Below are positions 8,425-16,760 of a stretch of DNA of 64,000 nt, one piece after another. The notes below the pieces were generated by a model. It ran no database searches. It saw only the letters and a list, made by a program, of their open reading frames with translations, and had not been told where the DNA came from. The DNA lies in the NCBI RefSeq assembly GCF_002160985.1, contig NZ_NFLQ01000010.1, forward strand, positions 1 to 64,000, given 5' to 3'. A program made the translations under genes and the position numbers. Position 1 is the stretch's first letter. Every line of letters begins with the position of its first letter. Origin of the DNA: Lachnoclostridium sp. An118. Lineage in GTDB: Bacteria; Bacillota; Clostridia; Lachnospirales; Lachnospiraceae.

Positions 8425-8820
8425 TCAGCTCTTCTTGATGAACCGGGTCTGGCATTTGGGACAGCGGATCTCGATCTTGCCCTTGCCTTTCGGAACCCGG
8501 ATCTTCTGCCGGCAGGTGGGACATTTGTAGATGTGGTGGGTCTTGCGCTGTGCCATCAGGTTTTTCTGGGTGGCGAACCAGGTGCGGATCCGGCGTGTCT
8601 TTGCCAGGTAGGCCTGGTTCTCGGCAGAGCGCCTGTAAATGTTCCTGGAAAACAGCCGGAAGTATGTGTAGATGATCAGAGCCCAGGAAAGGAGCGACAG
8701 GATGGCGCTCTCGAATAAACCGGACAGGATCATCACGATAAGAGCAACGATCAGGGTCGCCTTTCCAAAAGAGTCAAAGCCGTAGCGCCCGGCCATAAAT
8801 CGTATCAGTTTTTCTTTCAT
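8425..8820 (-). CDS. Membrane protein with C-terminal zinc ribbon
   Basis: The 131-residue product has two closely spaced hydrophobic segments at about residues 22-55. A basic linker follows, and then a C-terminal four-cysteine ribbon (YKCPTCRQKIRVPKG ... IRCPKCQTRF) that should bind one zinc. AGGAGGATGAGAAA precedes the ATG. Proteins of this build are widespread in Lachnospiraceae but have no assigned function. The gene is upstream of the flavodoxin in the same direction with a 30-base gap, so the two may be cotranscribed. The ribbon presumably faces the cytoplasm and could bind nucleic acid or protein. Confidence 0.8.
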   Translation of the reverse strand: MKEKLIRFMAGRYGFDSFGKATLIVALIVMILSGLFESAILSLLSWALIIYTYFRLFSRNIYRRSAENQAYLAKTRRIRTWFATQKNLMAQRKTHHIYKCPTCRQKIRVPKGKGKIEIRCPKCQTRFIKKS

Positions 8821-8987
8821 TTTCTCATCCTCCTATCTGCAATCATACTCCCGATGCCGGCAAAGTCAATAAACTGGAAATTAAAAATATATAAAATAAT
8901 AGAAGCGCATCTTTTGATGTGGTATACTGGGAAAGAACAGGCATCGTGCAATAAGACGTGTGTTTATGGAGAAAAGGAGTTAAGACA

Positions 8988-10025
8988 TTGAGCGAAAAGA
9001 AGCATTATCATAGAGGGAGAAGGCGCTCTTCCAGCCCGGCCGGGAGCCGCGGCAGCAGCCGGGACAGCAGCCGGGAAAGGGCTGCGCGTCAGGTGGAGAA
9101 ACGGCCGGAAGAAGATTGGGAGAACGATTGGATCGATCTGGAGGAAGATGAGGATCTGCGAACACCGGACCAGGTGAAGGCTAAAGGGAAGAGAAGAGCT
9201 GGTTCCGGAGGCAAGGCGGCCGCCGGGAAAAAGAAAGGGAAAACTCCCGGAAAGAGCGAGAAAAAGAATGGACGGAAGGGCCGCCTGGTCAGCAACATCA
9301 TCCTGGTGGTGGCCATCATTGTCTTCTGCGTGTCCGCCTTCCAGCTCTTCCGCATCCTCTCGGGCTACTATGAGGGGCGCAAGGAGTACGACGAGGTGAA
9401 GGAGCTGGCTGTCACGGAGGAGGAGACAGCGGAAGGGGAGCCCCGTTTTAAAGTGGATTTTGACGCGCTGCTGGGGATCAATCCGGACACGGTGGGGTGG
9501 ATCCGCTTTGACCCGGAACCTGCCCAGATCAATTATCCCCTGGTCCAGACTACGGACAACAGCACCTATCTGAACAAGACGTTTTCTGCCAGTGACAACA
9601 CGGTGGGGGCTATTTTTGTCAACACGTACAATAACCCGGATTTTAATGACAGGAATACCATCGTATACGGCCACCGCATGAACGACAGCTCCATGTTCCA
9701 CGATCTGGCCAAATATGAGGAGAAGTCCTTCTGGGAGTCCAATCCCTACTTCTATATCTATACGCCGGACGGGAGGGAGATCACCTACCATATCTATGCG
9801 GCAGGGCAGGTGACGGAGACATCGGACACGTATCTGACAGACTTTGCCGATGACGCTGCCTACCAGGCATTCCTGGACTATACGAAGGAGGCCTCCGCCT
9901 ACGACACGGGCGTGGAGGTGACTACCCAGGACACGGTGGTGACACTGTCCACCTGCACCAGAGCCAGCGACGAACACAGGATGGTCGTTGTGGGAGTGAA
10001 GGAAAGCGAGGAGCAGATCGATTAG
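8988..10025 (+). CDS. srtB: Class B sortase
   Basis: A cysteine transpeptidase that links surface proteins to peptidoglycan. From the TTG at 8988 it has 345 residues. AAAAGGAG at eight bases upstream supports that start over the GTG at 8958. A long, basic, low-complexity cytoplasmic head (about residues 1-95) precedes one membrane segment (NIILVVAIIVFCVSAFQLF). The extracellular catalytic domain holds His 229 in IVYGHRM, Cys 323 in TLSTCT, and the Arg of DEHRMVV, the complete class B triad. The unusually long charged head is typical of Lachnospiraceae members. No dedicated substrate is adjacent; the nearest candidate, with an SPATG motif, is encoded on the island at 13159. Confidence 0.92.
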   Translation: MSEKKHYHRGRRRSSSPAGSRGSSRDSSRERAARQVEKRPEEDWENDWIDLEEDEDLRTPDQVKAKGKRRAGSGGKAAAGKKKGKTPGKSEKKNGRKGRLVSNIILVVAIIVFCVSAFQLFRILSGYYEGRKEYDEVKELAVTEEETAEGEPRFKVDFDALLGINPDTVGWIRFDPEPAQINYPLVQTTDNSTYLNKTFSASDNTVGAIFVNTYNNPDFNDRNTIVYGHRMNDSSMFHDLAKYEEKSFWESNPYFYIYTPDGREITYHIYAAGQVTETSDTYLTDFADDAAYQAFLDYTKEASAYDTGVEVTTQDTVVTLSTCTRASDEHRMVVVGVKESEEQID

Positions 10026-10067
10026 TGTGGGAAAGTCGGATGAGACAGGAGAGAGGGGGGAAGGAAG

Positions 10068-10259
10068 ATGACACCGTACACATACGAAGTGGGAGATATT
10101 GTCAGGATGAAGAAAAAGCATCCCTGCGGGAGCTTTGAGTGGGAGATCCTCCGGGTAGGAGCGGACTTCCGCCTGAAGTGTCTCGGGTGCGGGCACCAGA
10201 TCATGATCGCGAGAAAGCTTGTGGAGAAAAACACAAAAGATTTGAGGAAAAAAGCTTGA
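10068..10259 (+). CDS. DUF951 family protein
   Basis: A 63-residue cytoplasmic protein with the conserved DUF951 pattern: GDIVRMKKKHPCGSFEWEIL, then RVGADFRLKCLGCGHQIMI. The CG..CxxC arrangement suggests a small zinc-binding beta domain, and the family is sometimes found near ribosomal or replication genes in Firmicutes. GGGGGAAGGAAG precedes the ATG. It lies just upstream of rpsF. The biochemical function is unknown. Confidence 0.88.
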   Translation: MTPYTYEVGDIVRMKKKHPCGSFEWEILRVGADFRLKCLGCGHQIMIARKLVEKNTKDLRKKA

Positions 10260-10294
10260 AATAAGCATGCTCATATGCTATCATATTAACTCGT

Positions 10295-10388
10295 GATATA
10301 TCAGTATCCGACCGGAGATCGTCCGGAAGGGTATCCTTGCTCCCGGCGAAGGCCAGGGGCCAAAAGACCAGAAGGAGGTGCAAACTAC
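10295..10388 (+). promoter_or_regulatory. Candidate S6:S18 leader of the rpsF operon
   Basis: The 5' region contains a stable CCGGA-GATCG-TCCGG hairpin near 10315-10330 preceded by an unpaired CCG. That arrangement resembles the CCG-containing leader bound by the S6:S18 complex in many bacteria. The fold was drawn by eye only, and the ribosome site AGGAGGTG follows at 10374. Confidence 0.3.
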
Positions 10389-10676
10389 ATGAATAAGTAT
10401 GAGTTAGCTGTTGTAGTCAATGCAAAGATCGAAGACGAAGAGAGAGCACAGGTCATCGAGAAGGTGAAAGAGATGATCACTCGTTTCGGCGGCAATGTGA
10501 CAGACGTTGATGAATGGGGTAAGAGAAGACTCGCTTACGAAATTCAGAAGATGAAAGAAGCTTATTACTATTTCGTCCACTTCGAAGCTGATGCTACAGT
10601 TCCAGGCGAGATCGAGCAGAGGATCCGCATCATGGACAACGTACTCAGATATTTATGCGTAAAACAAGAGGCATAG
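10389..10676 (+). CDS. rpsF: 30S ribosomal protein S6
   Basis: A 95-residue S6 protein, the partner of S18 on the platform of the small subunit. MNKYELAVVVNAKIEDEERA at the N-terminus and RIRIMDNVLRYLCV near the end are diagnostic. AGGAGGTG lies upstream of the ATG at 10389; a longer frame from 10293 has no ribosome site and is leader. It heads the conserved rpsF-ssb-rpsR operon. Confidence 0.98.
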   Translation: MNKYELAVVVNAKIEDEERAQVIEKVKEMITRFGGNVTDVDEWGKRRLAYEIQKMKEAYYYFVHFEADATVPGEIEQRIRIMDNVLRYLCVKQEA

Positions 10677-10695
10677 TATACAGAGAGGTAGAAGA

Positions 10696-11136
10696 ATGAA
10701 TAAAGTAATTTTGATGGGACGTTTGACGAGAGACCCGGAAGTGAGATACTCACAGGGAGAGAACCCGTTGGCCATCGCCAGATTTACACTGGCTGTAGAC
10801 CGCCGGTTCAAGCGTGACGGAGAGCAGAGCGCGGATTTCATTTCCTGCGTTGCCTTCGGAAAGCAGGCTGAGCATGCGGAGAGATACTACAGACAGGGGA
10901 TCAAGATCGTTGTCTGCGGGCGTATCCAGACGGGCAGCTACACCAACAGGGACGGCGTGAAGGTATACACAACAGAGGTTGTAGTGGAAGAACAGGAATT
11001 TGCCGAGAGCAAAGCTGCAAGCGATGCACATGCAGGCGGTTTCCAGTCAGCTCCCCAACCGGCACCAGCCGCACCGGCCGGTGACGGCTTCATGAATATT
11101 CCGGATGGAATAGACGAAGAATTACCGTTTAACTAA
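10696..11136 (+). CDS. ssb: Single-stranded DNA-binding protein
   Basis: A 146-residue OB-fold protein (MNKVILMGRLTRDPEVRYSQ, then ADFISCVAFGKQAEHAERY). It has a flexible proline and alanine-rich linker and the acidic tip IDEELPFN, which recruits repair and replication partners. AGAGAGGTAGAAG precedes the ATG. It sits between rpsF and rpsR in the usual order, 19 bases after rpsF, and is the housekeeping SSB. Confidence 0.98.
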   Translation: MNKVILMGRLTRDPEVRYSQGENPLAIARFTLAVDRRFKRDGEQSADFISCVAFGKQAEHAERYYRQGIKIVVCGRIQTGSYTNRDGVKVYTTEVVVEEQEFAESKAASDAHAGGFQSAPQPAPAAPAGDGFMNIPDGIDEELPFN

Positions 11137-11168
11137 GGGCATATTGTGTATAGAAAGGAGAGACCATC

Positions 11169-11435
11169 ATGGCTTTCGAGAAAGGAAATCGTCCTGAAGG
11201 CGGCTTCAAGAGAAGAGGCGGCGGACGCAGAAGAAAAAAAGTTTGCGTGTTCTGTGGAAAAGAGAACAACGAGATCGATTACAAGGATGTAGCAAAGTTA
11301 AGAAAATATATCTCTGAGAGAGGAAAGATCCTTCCCAGAAGAATTACAGGAAACTGTGCAAAACATCAGAGAGCTCTGACAGTAGCTATCAAGAGAGCAA
11401 GACATATCGCTTTAATGCCGTATGTTCAGGACTAA
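11169..11435 (+). CDS. rpsR: 30S ribosomal protein S18
   Basis: An 88-residue S18 protein with a basic N-terminus, the motif [17 protein letters not shown], then [19 protein letters not shown] and a C-terminal [22 protein letters not shown] lies before the ATG. It closes the rpsF operon and is followed by a strong terminator. The CxxC-like pair here is incomplete, as in many Firmicutes S18 proteins. Confidence 0.98.
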   Translation: MAFEKGNRPEGGFKRRGGGRRRKKVCVFCGKENNEIDYKDVAKLRKYISERGKILPRRITGNCAKHQRALTVAIKRARHIALMPYVQD

Positions 11436-11465
11436 TTTAATTAGTCAAGTATGAGTGAATGAAAG

Positions 11466-11509
11466 AAAAGCCTTTAAATACCGGAGATCCGGTGTTTAAG
11501 GGCTTTTTT
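11466..11509 (+). terminator. Terminator of the rpsF-ssb-rpsR operon
   Basis: Arms AAAGCCTTTAAATACCGG and CCGGTGTTTAAGGGCTTTT around GAGAT end in a run of six Ts. Confidence 0.93.
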
Positions 11510-11616
11510 CTGTATCCGGGAAGTCTTGTATTTTCTTAACAGTTCTTAGGATTTCTTAGGAAAATGGTGTAAAATTTGGTGTATGGAATAAGCATGGTGT
11601 AAAAACAGAAGGGAAG

Positions 11617-11627
11617 AATGGAGTAAA
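11617..11627 (+). repeat. Left copy of AATGGAGTAAA, shared with the excisionase-integrase gap
   Basis: The same 11-mer occurs at 18525-18535 and inverted at 18560-18570, next to the integrase gene. Short repeats near both ends of an island are the usual arrangement of integrase arm-binding sites. A partial terminator-like hairpin (CCCTG ... CAGGG, 11669-11705) follows, so the 11436-11727 interval holds no gene. Confidence 0.4.
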
Positions 11628-11727
11628 GCAGAATAAGATGATCACTATATTTTTAATAACAGAAATACCCTGGCGAATCTGTAAAAGAAGAAATCTGTCA
11701 GGGCATTTTTGATTTAAGGATTCAATT

Positions 11728-11946
11728 TTATAATGACTGATCTGTGTCGCTTGGAATGTATTTGCAAATATCCTGAATGTCGCAGTTCAGGATACGGCAG
11801 AGATCATTCAGCGTTGTAGTATTTAATGGTTTATTCTTTCGCAGTTTATCTATCGTAGAACTGGAGATATGGTGCTTGTTAATCAGTGTATATGTTGATT
11901 CGTTCGATTTCTTTAATGTTTCCCAGAATGGACTATAATCAATCAT
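11728..11946 (-). CDS. Cro/CI-type helix-turn-helix repressor
   Basis: A 72-residue DNA-binding protein of the XRE family. The helix-turn-helix is at residues 16-45 (TYTLINKHHISSSTIDKLRK), followed by NTTTLNDLCRILNCDIQDICKYI, the standard third and fourth helices. An AGGAGGTATGAC ribosome site lies directly upstream on the minus strand. It lies at the left end of the island, transcribed outwards, where a lysogeny-type repressor is expected. AT-rich codon use sets it apart from rpsR. Confidence 0.87.
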   Translation of the reverse strand: MIDYSPFWETLKKSNESTYTLINKHHISSSTIDKLRKNKPLNTTTLNDLCRILNCDIQDICKYIPSDTDQSL

Positions 11947-12093
11947 GTCATACCTCCTACATCTAAAGGATAGTATGTGGTTGTTTTGTTGACTATAGTC
12001 ATTAAAGAGACTATAATTTATAAGAGAATGATGTAGATAGATTATTAATCAGCTAATCAGACGAAACAATATAATAAAGTAAACAGGAATAAT

Positions 12094-12351
12094 ATGTATT
12101 TTGGAAATATGAAATGGACAAAAGATCAATGGGAGCGATTTGAAAAATTTATACTGGGTGACGATATGGATTTCTATGAGGAATATACAATACACCTGAC
12201 GGATGAGGAACAGGTAAAGTTCTTTGCGGAAAACCCTGATTTCCTGTCCGGTTATCCGATAGATCGCAATAAAATAAAATTACTGAGGGATCCGATCTAT
12301 AGAGGACTGTTACGGAAGATAAAAAGATATGAGGAAAGAAAAAATAAATAG
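12094..12351 (+). CDS. Hypothetical acidic protein, 85 residues
   Basis: I do not recognise this protein. It is small, soluble and charged (MKWTKDQWERFEKFILGDD, then LLRKIKRYEERKNK), with no membrane segment. CAGGAATAAT before the ATG is a weak ribosome site. It is transcribed away from the repressor, so it may be an early gene of the island controlled from that intergenic space. Confidence 0.55.
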   Translation: MYFGNMKWTKDQWERFEKFILGDDMDFYEEYTIHLTDEEQVKFFAENPDFLSGYPIDRNKIKLLRDPIYRGLLRKIKRYEERKNK

Positions 12352-13158
12352 GAATGTCGTATTAGTCTTCCTCGCATTCATAGGTTTTTCAGTTTTGCGG
12401 ACAGAGCAGGAATTTGGGTCGTGTTTCGGTATCTTTTTTTACAATTTTCATAGGTTTACATGAGCTTTTTTGACGGCGGGTATAATCAGCTTAGGATTAT
12501 CCTGTTTGATGTTCGAATTTATGATTTGGTAATGTTTCGGTGTCATTTCTGAATAGTTACTCAGGCAAATTACTGCGAAGGCCATCAGCTGCATACATGG
12601 CTGATCAACGAGGGTTTGGGGAAATCGTAATCCCCAATAAGATGCCGACCACGGAGCATACAAAAGACAGAAATTCTGTTTTGTATTACCGGGTGGATCT
12701 TGCTCTGGAAATTTAAACTCGTTTATCTGTAGCAACTAGGAGCAAAAAGAATATAGGGGCTACTAGAGAAAAATAAAAAATGTATCTAAGGATCAGAATA
12801 GATCGAAAATCAGAGTGATTTAATAAAGTCCTCCAAAACAGTTGAAAATCAGCCGTCTTTTTTGATATGATACGTATGTAAAGTGGGGGCTTGACAATGA
12901 AAACGAGAAAGGAGACAATGCCAGATCGGCATAATGATATGCCTCTTGTCAAGAACAAACTTGTACATTTTTTAAGGCGTATTGGCAGGCGGATGACGCA
13001 AATTTTTTTGTACTAATTTTCTGTCAAATCATTCTGTCGAATGGAAGGTGGTCTATGGTGAATAAAAGAGATATGCTGAAAAGGCACATAATCTGCAATC
13101 TGCTTTGATACCTGATTAAAGCTGTTTGCAAAAGGAAACGAATGAAGGAGGAAAAAAC
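12352..13158 (+). other. Intergenic decayed DNA, no supported gene
   Basis: An AT-rich stretch of about 800 bases holds only short frames broken by stops on both strands. A 39-codon frame at 12898-13017 (MKTRKETMPDRHNDM) has no convincing ribosome site. The stretch looks like the remains of genes lost from the island. The last 50 bases hold the leader of the surface-protein gene. Confidence 0.5.
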
Positions 13159-15528
13159 ATGAAATCTAAATCATTTAGTAAAGCATTTGCGGCATTATTA
13201 TCGTTAATGCTGATTGTTATGTTATTGCCGACAACAGTATTTGCTGCTGGCTCAACAACGATTACGAAAAAAAATGAGCTTTCAGCAGCTCTGGCGGATT
13301 CGAATATCACAGAAATTCATATTGCAGGCAACATGACCGTTTATACCGGCGACTTAAATACGGATAAAACAATCGTGATAGATTCCGGTTACACGTTGAC
13401 AGTGAGCAGTGCAAGTGATTTTCAAACTGGTAACCTTATTATCTCAGATGGTGCTACATTGAAAGTTATAGCAACCAGTGTTTCATGGCCGGCACATGTG
13501 TATGGAACTGTTGAAAATAATGGTACCATTTTGATGACAAAGCAAACCGATAATGGTGGTTCTATATACTGGCATGCTAAAACAACGGGAACCGGTATAT
13601 GCAGTACAGAAACATGTAATAAAACAGTTTGTATTGATTATGGAGCGATTCCCAGCGAAATGTTTAACGCTTCCAGTACAAACTACAAGATCAATATCAT
13701 CAAAGACACATCAAAAAATGCAACTTTTACTATGAACGAAGCAGATTTAATTCCGGGTAATGCGATTACTGCTACAATTGATAATTTGGTCGACGGAATT
13801 AATCTTGACGAAGTTTTTAAGTTTCAGTGGAAAGGAAATTCTTCTACGCTCTCCAGTGAATCTACTTGCCAGATACCTCTAAATATGAGTGGCAAAAAAA
13901 TCACTGTGACTGCTTCTATTAAATCTGGCAGTCCGTATGTTATGCTGGATTCAAATTCAAATATAAAAACATCAATTTCACAATGGTCCGGCACCGTCCG
14001 AACCGTCACTAATACAACTTTATATGTTGATATGATAAACGGAAATGACAACAATGCTGGTACAGAAGATCAGCCTTTGAAAACACTCTATAAAGCGATT
14101 GACAATATTGATGCAGGCGGCACAATCTATTTGATCGGAGATTATGACGCAACAACAGATGGTGAATATGTCTATTCGTTCTTAGAAAATATTACAATTA
14201 AAGGCTCGGGTACAGAAAAAAGTACGCTGACCACATGGAAAGAAACATACATTGGAGATGGCGTTACAGTCACTTTTGATAACATCGATTTTGGCAACCG
14301 TAGTGATTTATTCACCAAATATCCAAATTCAACGGGAACCGGCAGTTTGATATTCCAAAATGTTTCCGGCGGAAATATTAGTGTTTCAAATTTAGATTCT
14401 GTGACATTGAAAAATTCTTCTTTGGGCAGTAAGAATTTACAAACCAACACTTTGGAACTGGATGAGTCAACACTGACCGGAAAATTTAGCTGTAATGATT
14501 TTGTGGCGAAAGGAAATGCAGCTTTAGTTTTGAACGGTACAGGAAGCATTGCAAAAACCAGTACGGTTAAACAGCCTGTGACCGTTACTCCAAGCAGTCT
14601 TGCAAACGGTACTCTCGTGATTGAAGTACCGGAAGAAAGTCCTGAATGGGCAGATGATTTCGTACTGAACGATACTGAAAACGGAAAGTTCACCCTAAAG
14701 TGCAGAACAAGCACTTATGGGGATCCCTGCTTGATTGTTACGGAAAAACTTGTAGCAGGCGGCCCGCTTCATGTTGCGTTCGCTCCAGAGTGCTCCGGTG
14801 ATGTAGTGGATAAAGAACCCGGTAAGACCTATATCGATGTTCCAAATGAATTTTATGCAGCTGTTACTTCCGCCGTATGGAGCGGTTATTCAGACATTGA
14901 CGGAAAAACTTGGCAGGCGGGAGATATTCCCGAATTGACAGTTGTCATGAGAACCGATATCAGTGGTACAAATAGAGATAGCTATTATTTTGCAGAGGAT
15001 TTTGATCCCAGTCAGTTTATCATATACGATTGGCAGGATTTAGATCAATTTGCAGAAAACTTCTATAAAGATGAATATCAAATACATGGTGTTACTGCGG
15101 TTGTGAAAACAGGACAGGGTGTGTCAGATGACGGAAAAATGTTCACCTTCACTTTGCAGTTCCCGACAGTTACACACAATTTACAAAAAGTAGATTATAA
15201 AGCTCCTACCTGCACAGCGGAAGGTAACGAAGAATACTGGTACTGCAAAAATTGCGGCAAGTATTTCAGTGACGCTGAAGGAGAGAATGAAATTACTTCT
15301 GAAAGCACCGTGATTCCGGCTACAGGACATAAATATAAAAACGGTAAATGCACTGTCTGCGGGGTAACTGATCCCAATTATAAGCCGACGAAAGCAGATA
15401 ATCATACCAATTCACCGGCGACCGGCGACAACAGCAATATGGTGATTTGGGTTGTAGTTATGCTGTCTGCGGGTACTGCCTTGACCGGCATCTCCCTTTA
15501 TAGCCGTAAGAGAAAATACAGCAGATAA
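13159..15528 (+). CDS. Sortase-anchored surface protein with beta-helix region
   Basis: A 789-residue secreted protein. GGAGGAAAAAAC before the ATG at 13159 and a signal peptide (SFSKAFAALLSLMLIVMLLP, cleavage near FAAG) fix the start. The middle resembles a pectate-lyase-like beta helix, with TLYVDMINGNDNNAGTEDQP followed by repeats such as TLKNSSLGSKNLQ. Near the C-terminus is a zinc-ribbon-like segment (APTCTAEGNEEYWYCKNCGK, then GKCTVCG) common in Firmicutes surface proteins. The end is a wall-anchor signal: SPATGD at about residue 752, a hydrophobic helix and the tail RKRKYSR. SPATG departs from LPXTG but is accepted by some Clostridial sortases. It is probably an adhesin carried as island cargo. 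Confidence 0.82.
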   Translation: MKSKSFSKAFAALLSLMLIVMLLPTTVFAAGSTTITKKNELSAALADSNITEIHIAGNMTVYTGDLNTDKTIVIDSGYTLTVSSASDFQTGNLIISDGATLKVIATSVSWPAHVYGTVENNGTILMTKQTDNGGSIYWHAKTTGTGICSTETCNKTVCIDYGAIPSEMFNASSTNYKINIIKDTSKNATFTMNEADLIPGNAITATIDNLVDGINLDEVFKFQWKGNSSTLSSESTCQIPLNMSGKKITVTASIKSGSPYVMLDSNSNIKTSISQWSGTVRTVTNTTLYVDMINGNDNNAGTEDQPLKTLYKAIDNIDAGGTIYLIGDYDATTDGEYVYSFLENITIKGSGTEKSTLTTWKETYIGDGVTVTFDNIDFGNRSDLFTKYPNSTGTGSLIFQNVSGGNISVSNLDSVTLKNSSLGSKNLQTNTLELDESTLTGKFSCNDFVAKGNAALVLNGTGSIAKTSTVKQPVTVTPSSLANGTLVIEVPEESPEWADDFVLNDTENGKFTLKCRTSTYGDPCLIVTEKLVAGGPLHVAFAPECSGDVVDKEPGKTYIDVPNEFYAAVTSAVWSGYSDIDGKTWQAGDIPELTVVMRTDISGTNRDSYYFAEDFDPSQFIIYDWQDLDQFAENFYKDEYQIHGVTAVVKTGQGVSDDGKMFTFTLQFPTVTHNLQKVDYKAPTCTAEGNEEYWYCKNCGKYFSDAEGENEITSESTVIPATGHKYKNGKCTVCGVTDPNYKPTKADNHTNSPATGDNSNMVIWVVVMLSAGTALTGISLYSRKRKYSR

Positions 15529-15542
15529 ATCCATATAACAGA

Positions 15543-15577
15543 GCTCCCTGTGGAACAAAACCTCAGGGAGCATTTTT
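15543..15577 (+). terminator. Terminator after the surface protein
   Basis: GCTCCCTG (15543-15550) and CAGGGAGC (15564-15571) are followed by ATTTTTA. Confidence 0.8.
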
Positions 15578-15850
15578 ATGTATGCACCGCAGGAAAACTG
15601 CGGTGTTGTTATCGTTTTCTGTCATGGGTTTTTTGCCTTGGTTTTGTTTTCTATCCTCTGCCTGCAATCGTCTAAGCTGGTAACGGGCGCTTTTCTTTTT
15701 GGGCGGCACATACCGTTCTTTTTCAGCTGGTCTACGGTTCTCTCTAACCTTGCGTTCCCATTCAGTAAGATCATGGTAGTGTTGTACTACTCCACAGCAA
15801 CCTTCGATTTGCGGTATTGAAAGCAATCTCTTGTAAGAGCCGGGTGGCAT
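15563..15850 (-). pseudogene. Possible gene remnant (basic protein tail)
   Basis: A 95-codon minus-strand frame encodes a protein-like sequence (VVQHYHDLTEWERKVREN, then PPKKKSARYQLRRLQAEDRK) that resembles the basic C-terminal tail of a plasmid or element protein. Its start lies inside a hairpin (AGCCGGGTGGC / GCTGCCCGGCT, near 15838-15868), has no ribosome site, and overlaps the surface-protein terminator. I read it as the 3' remnant of a larger lost gene. The rest of the 15529-16136 interval is AT-rich repeat DNA. Confidence 0.3.
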
Positions 15851-15901
15851 AAAGCTGCCCGGCTTTTAATATGCGTAAATTTACTACTGCAATTGTTTAT
15901 A

Positions 15902-16091
15902 GATTAAAAAAATTTTTCTTTTCGTTTGTATAACGCTTCTTTTCCTCCCTAATAAGTGAAGGGAAAATATTTGGGTGACAACGTCAAGGATCGTATTTGA
16001 TTCCTGCATTGTGGATAAATAATTAAAAAAATTTGATTTTACCTTGTAAAATTTCCCCTCCCTGTTGGGTTAAGTGAAGGGGAAAATATTT
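15902..16091 (+). repeat. Two divergent 70-base direct repeats around a DnaA-box-like 9-mer
   Basis: Two modules of about 70 bases, 118 bases apart, each run from an (A)TTAAAAAAATTT tract through CCTCCCT to AAGTGAAGGG(G)AAAATATTT (15954-15972 and 16072-16091). Between them, TGTGGATAA (16010-16018) is the exact complement of the DnaA box TTATCCACA. The block precedes the primase gene and may be a promoter-operator or an origin module. One 9-mer match alone is weak evidence. Confidence 0.45.
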
Positions 16092-16136
16092 TTTCCCTTT
16101 CAGAGACTGTCGATAAATGAAAGGAAGGGATATGAA

Positions 16137-16760
16137 ATGAACGTATTTGAAGCAGTCAAGAACACTGTAACTGCAAGGCAGGCAGCTGAACATTACGGGC
16201 TTAAGGTGACGAGAAAAGGGATGGCGTGCTGTCCGTTCCACAGAGACAGACATCCCAGTATGAAACTGGATCAGAGGTTTCATTGTTTTGGATGTCAGGT
16301 TGACGGAGATGTGATTGATTTTACAGCTGCATATTTTGGATTATCTGTCCGGCAAGCTGCCGAGAAACTGGCAGAGGATTTCGGAGTCCGGTATGAGGTA
16401 CAGCGTCCGCTGGACAGAGGAAAACACAAAAAGAAGGTGAAAGCAGAGTCCCTGGAGCAGAATTACGGGAAACTGGAACAGATCTGTTTTTCTATTCTCG
16501 GGCAGTATCGGGAGCAGCTTCAGTTTTGGAAAGTACATTATGCACCAAAGAGACCGGATGAAGAATGGGATTCCAGATTCTGCGAAGCTCTGGACAGGTT
16601 GACCAGAGTTGAGTATCTGATGGATGTCCTGCTGCATTCATCGGTGGAAGAACGGGTGGAACTGCTGCTGTCCGCCGGAAAGGAGATTGCGGGGTATGCA
16701 GGAAGACTTCAAAAGTCTGAAGCCGGAACAGCTGGAAGCTCTGAAAATACTTCTGGGTAA
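16137..16760 (+). CDS. CHC2 zinc-finger primase-like protein
   Basis: A 207-residue protein whose N-terminal 90 residues are a DnaG-type CHC2 zinc finger: VKNTVTARQAAEHYGLKV, CCPFHRDRHPSM, then FHCFGCQVDGDVIDFTA, with Cys, His, Cys and Cys as zinc ligands. The TOPRIM catalytic domain of full primases is absent, and the remaining half is helical. AAAGGAAGGGATATGAA precedes the ATG at 16137. It overlaps the following primase-helicase gene by 65 bases, so the two probably form a split priming-helicase machine that copies the island when excised. Confidence 0.88.
   Translation: MNVFEAVKNTVTARQAAEHYGLKVTRKGMACCPFHRDRHPSMKLDQRFHCFGCQVDGDVIDFTAAYFGLSVRQAAEKLAEDFGVRYEVQRPLDRGKHKKKVKAESLEQNYGKLEQICFSILGQYREQLQFWKVHYAPKRPDEEWDSRFCEALDRLTRVEYLMDVLLHSSVEERVELLLSAGKEIAGYAGRLQKSEAGTAGSSENTSG

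Noticed and set aside
8964-10274. Long minus-strand frame (436 codons) opposite the sortase gene
   Set aside because: Its sequence is the antisense of a clear class B sortase, has no ribosome site and no protein-like domain; long shadow frames are common in GC-rich DNA.
12898-13017. 39-codon plus-strand frame in the island
   Set aside because: No usable ribosome site and no recognisable content; mentioned only within the intergenic entry.
15578-15820. 80-codon plus-strand frame after the surface protein
   Set aside because: It lies opposite the possible remnant at 15563-15850, starts in a terminator and resembles no protein.
16010-16018. DnaA box TTATCCACA (complement) as stand-alone evidence of an origin
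   Set aside because: A single exact 9-mer is expected about once per 130 kb of single-site searching on both strands, so alone it proves nothing; kept only as part of the repeat block.
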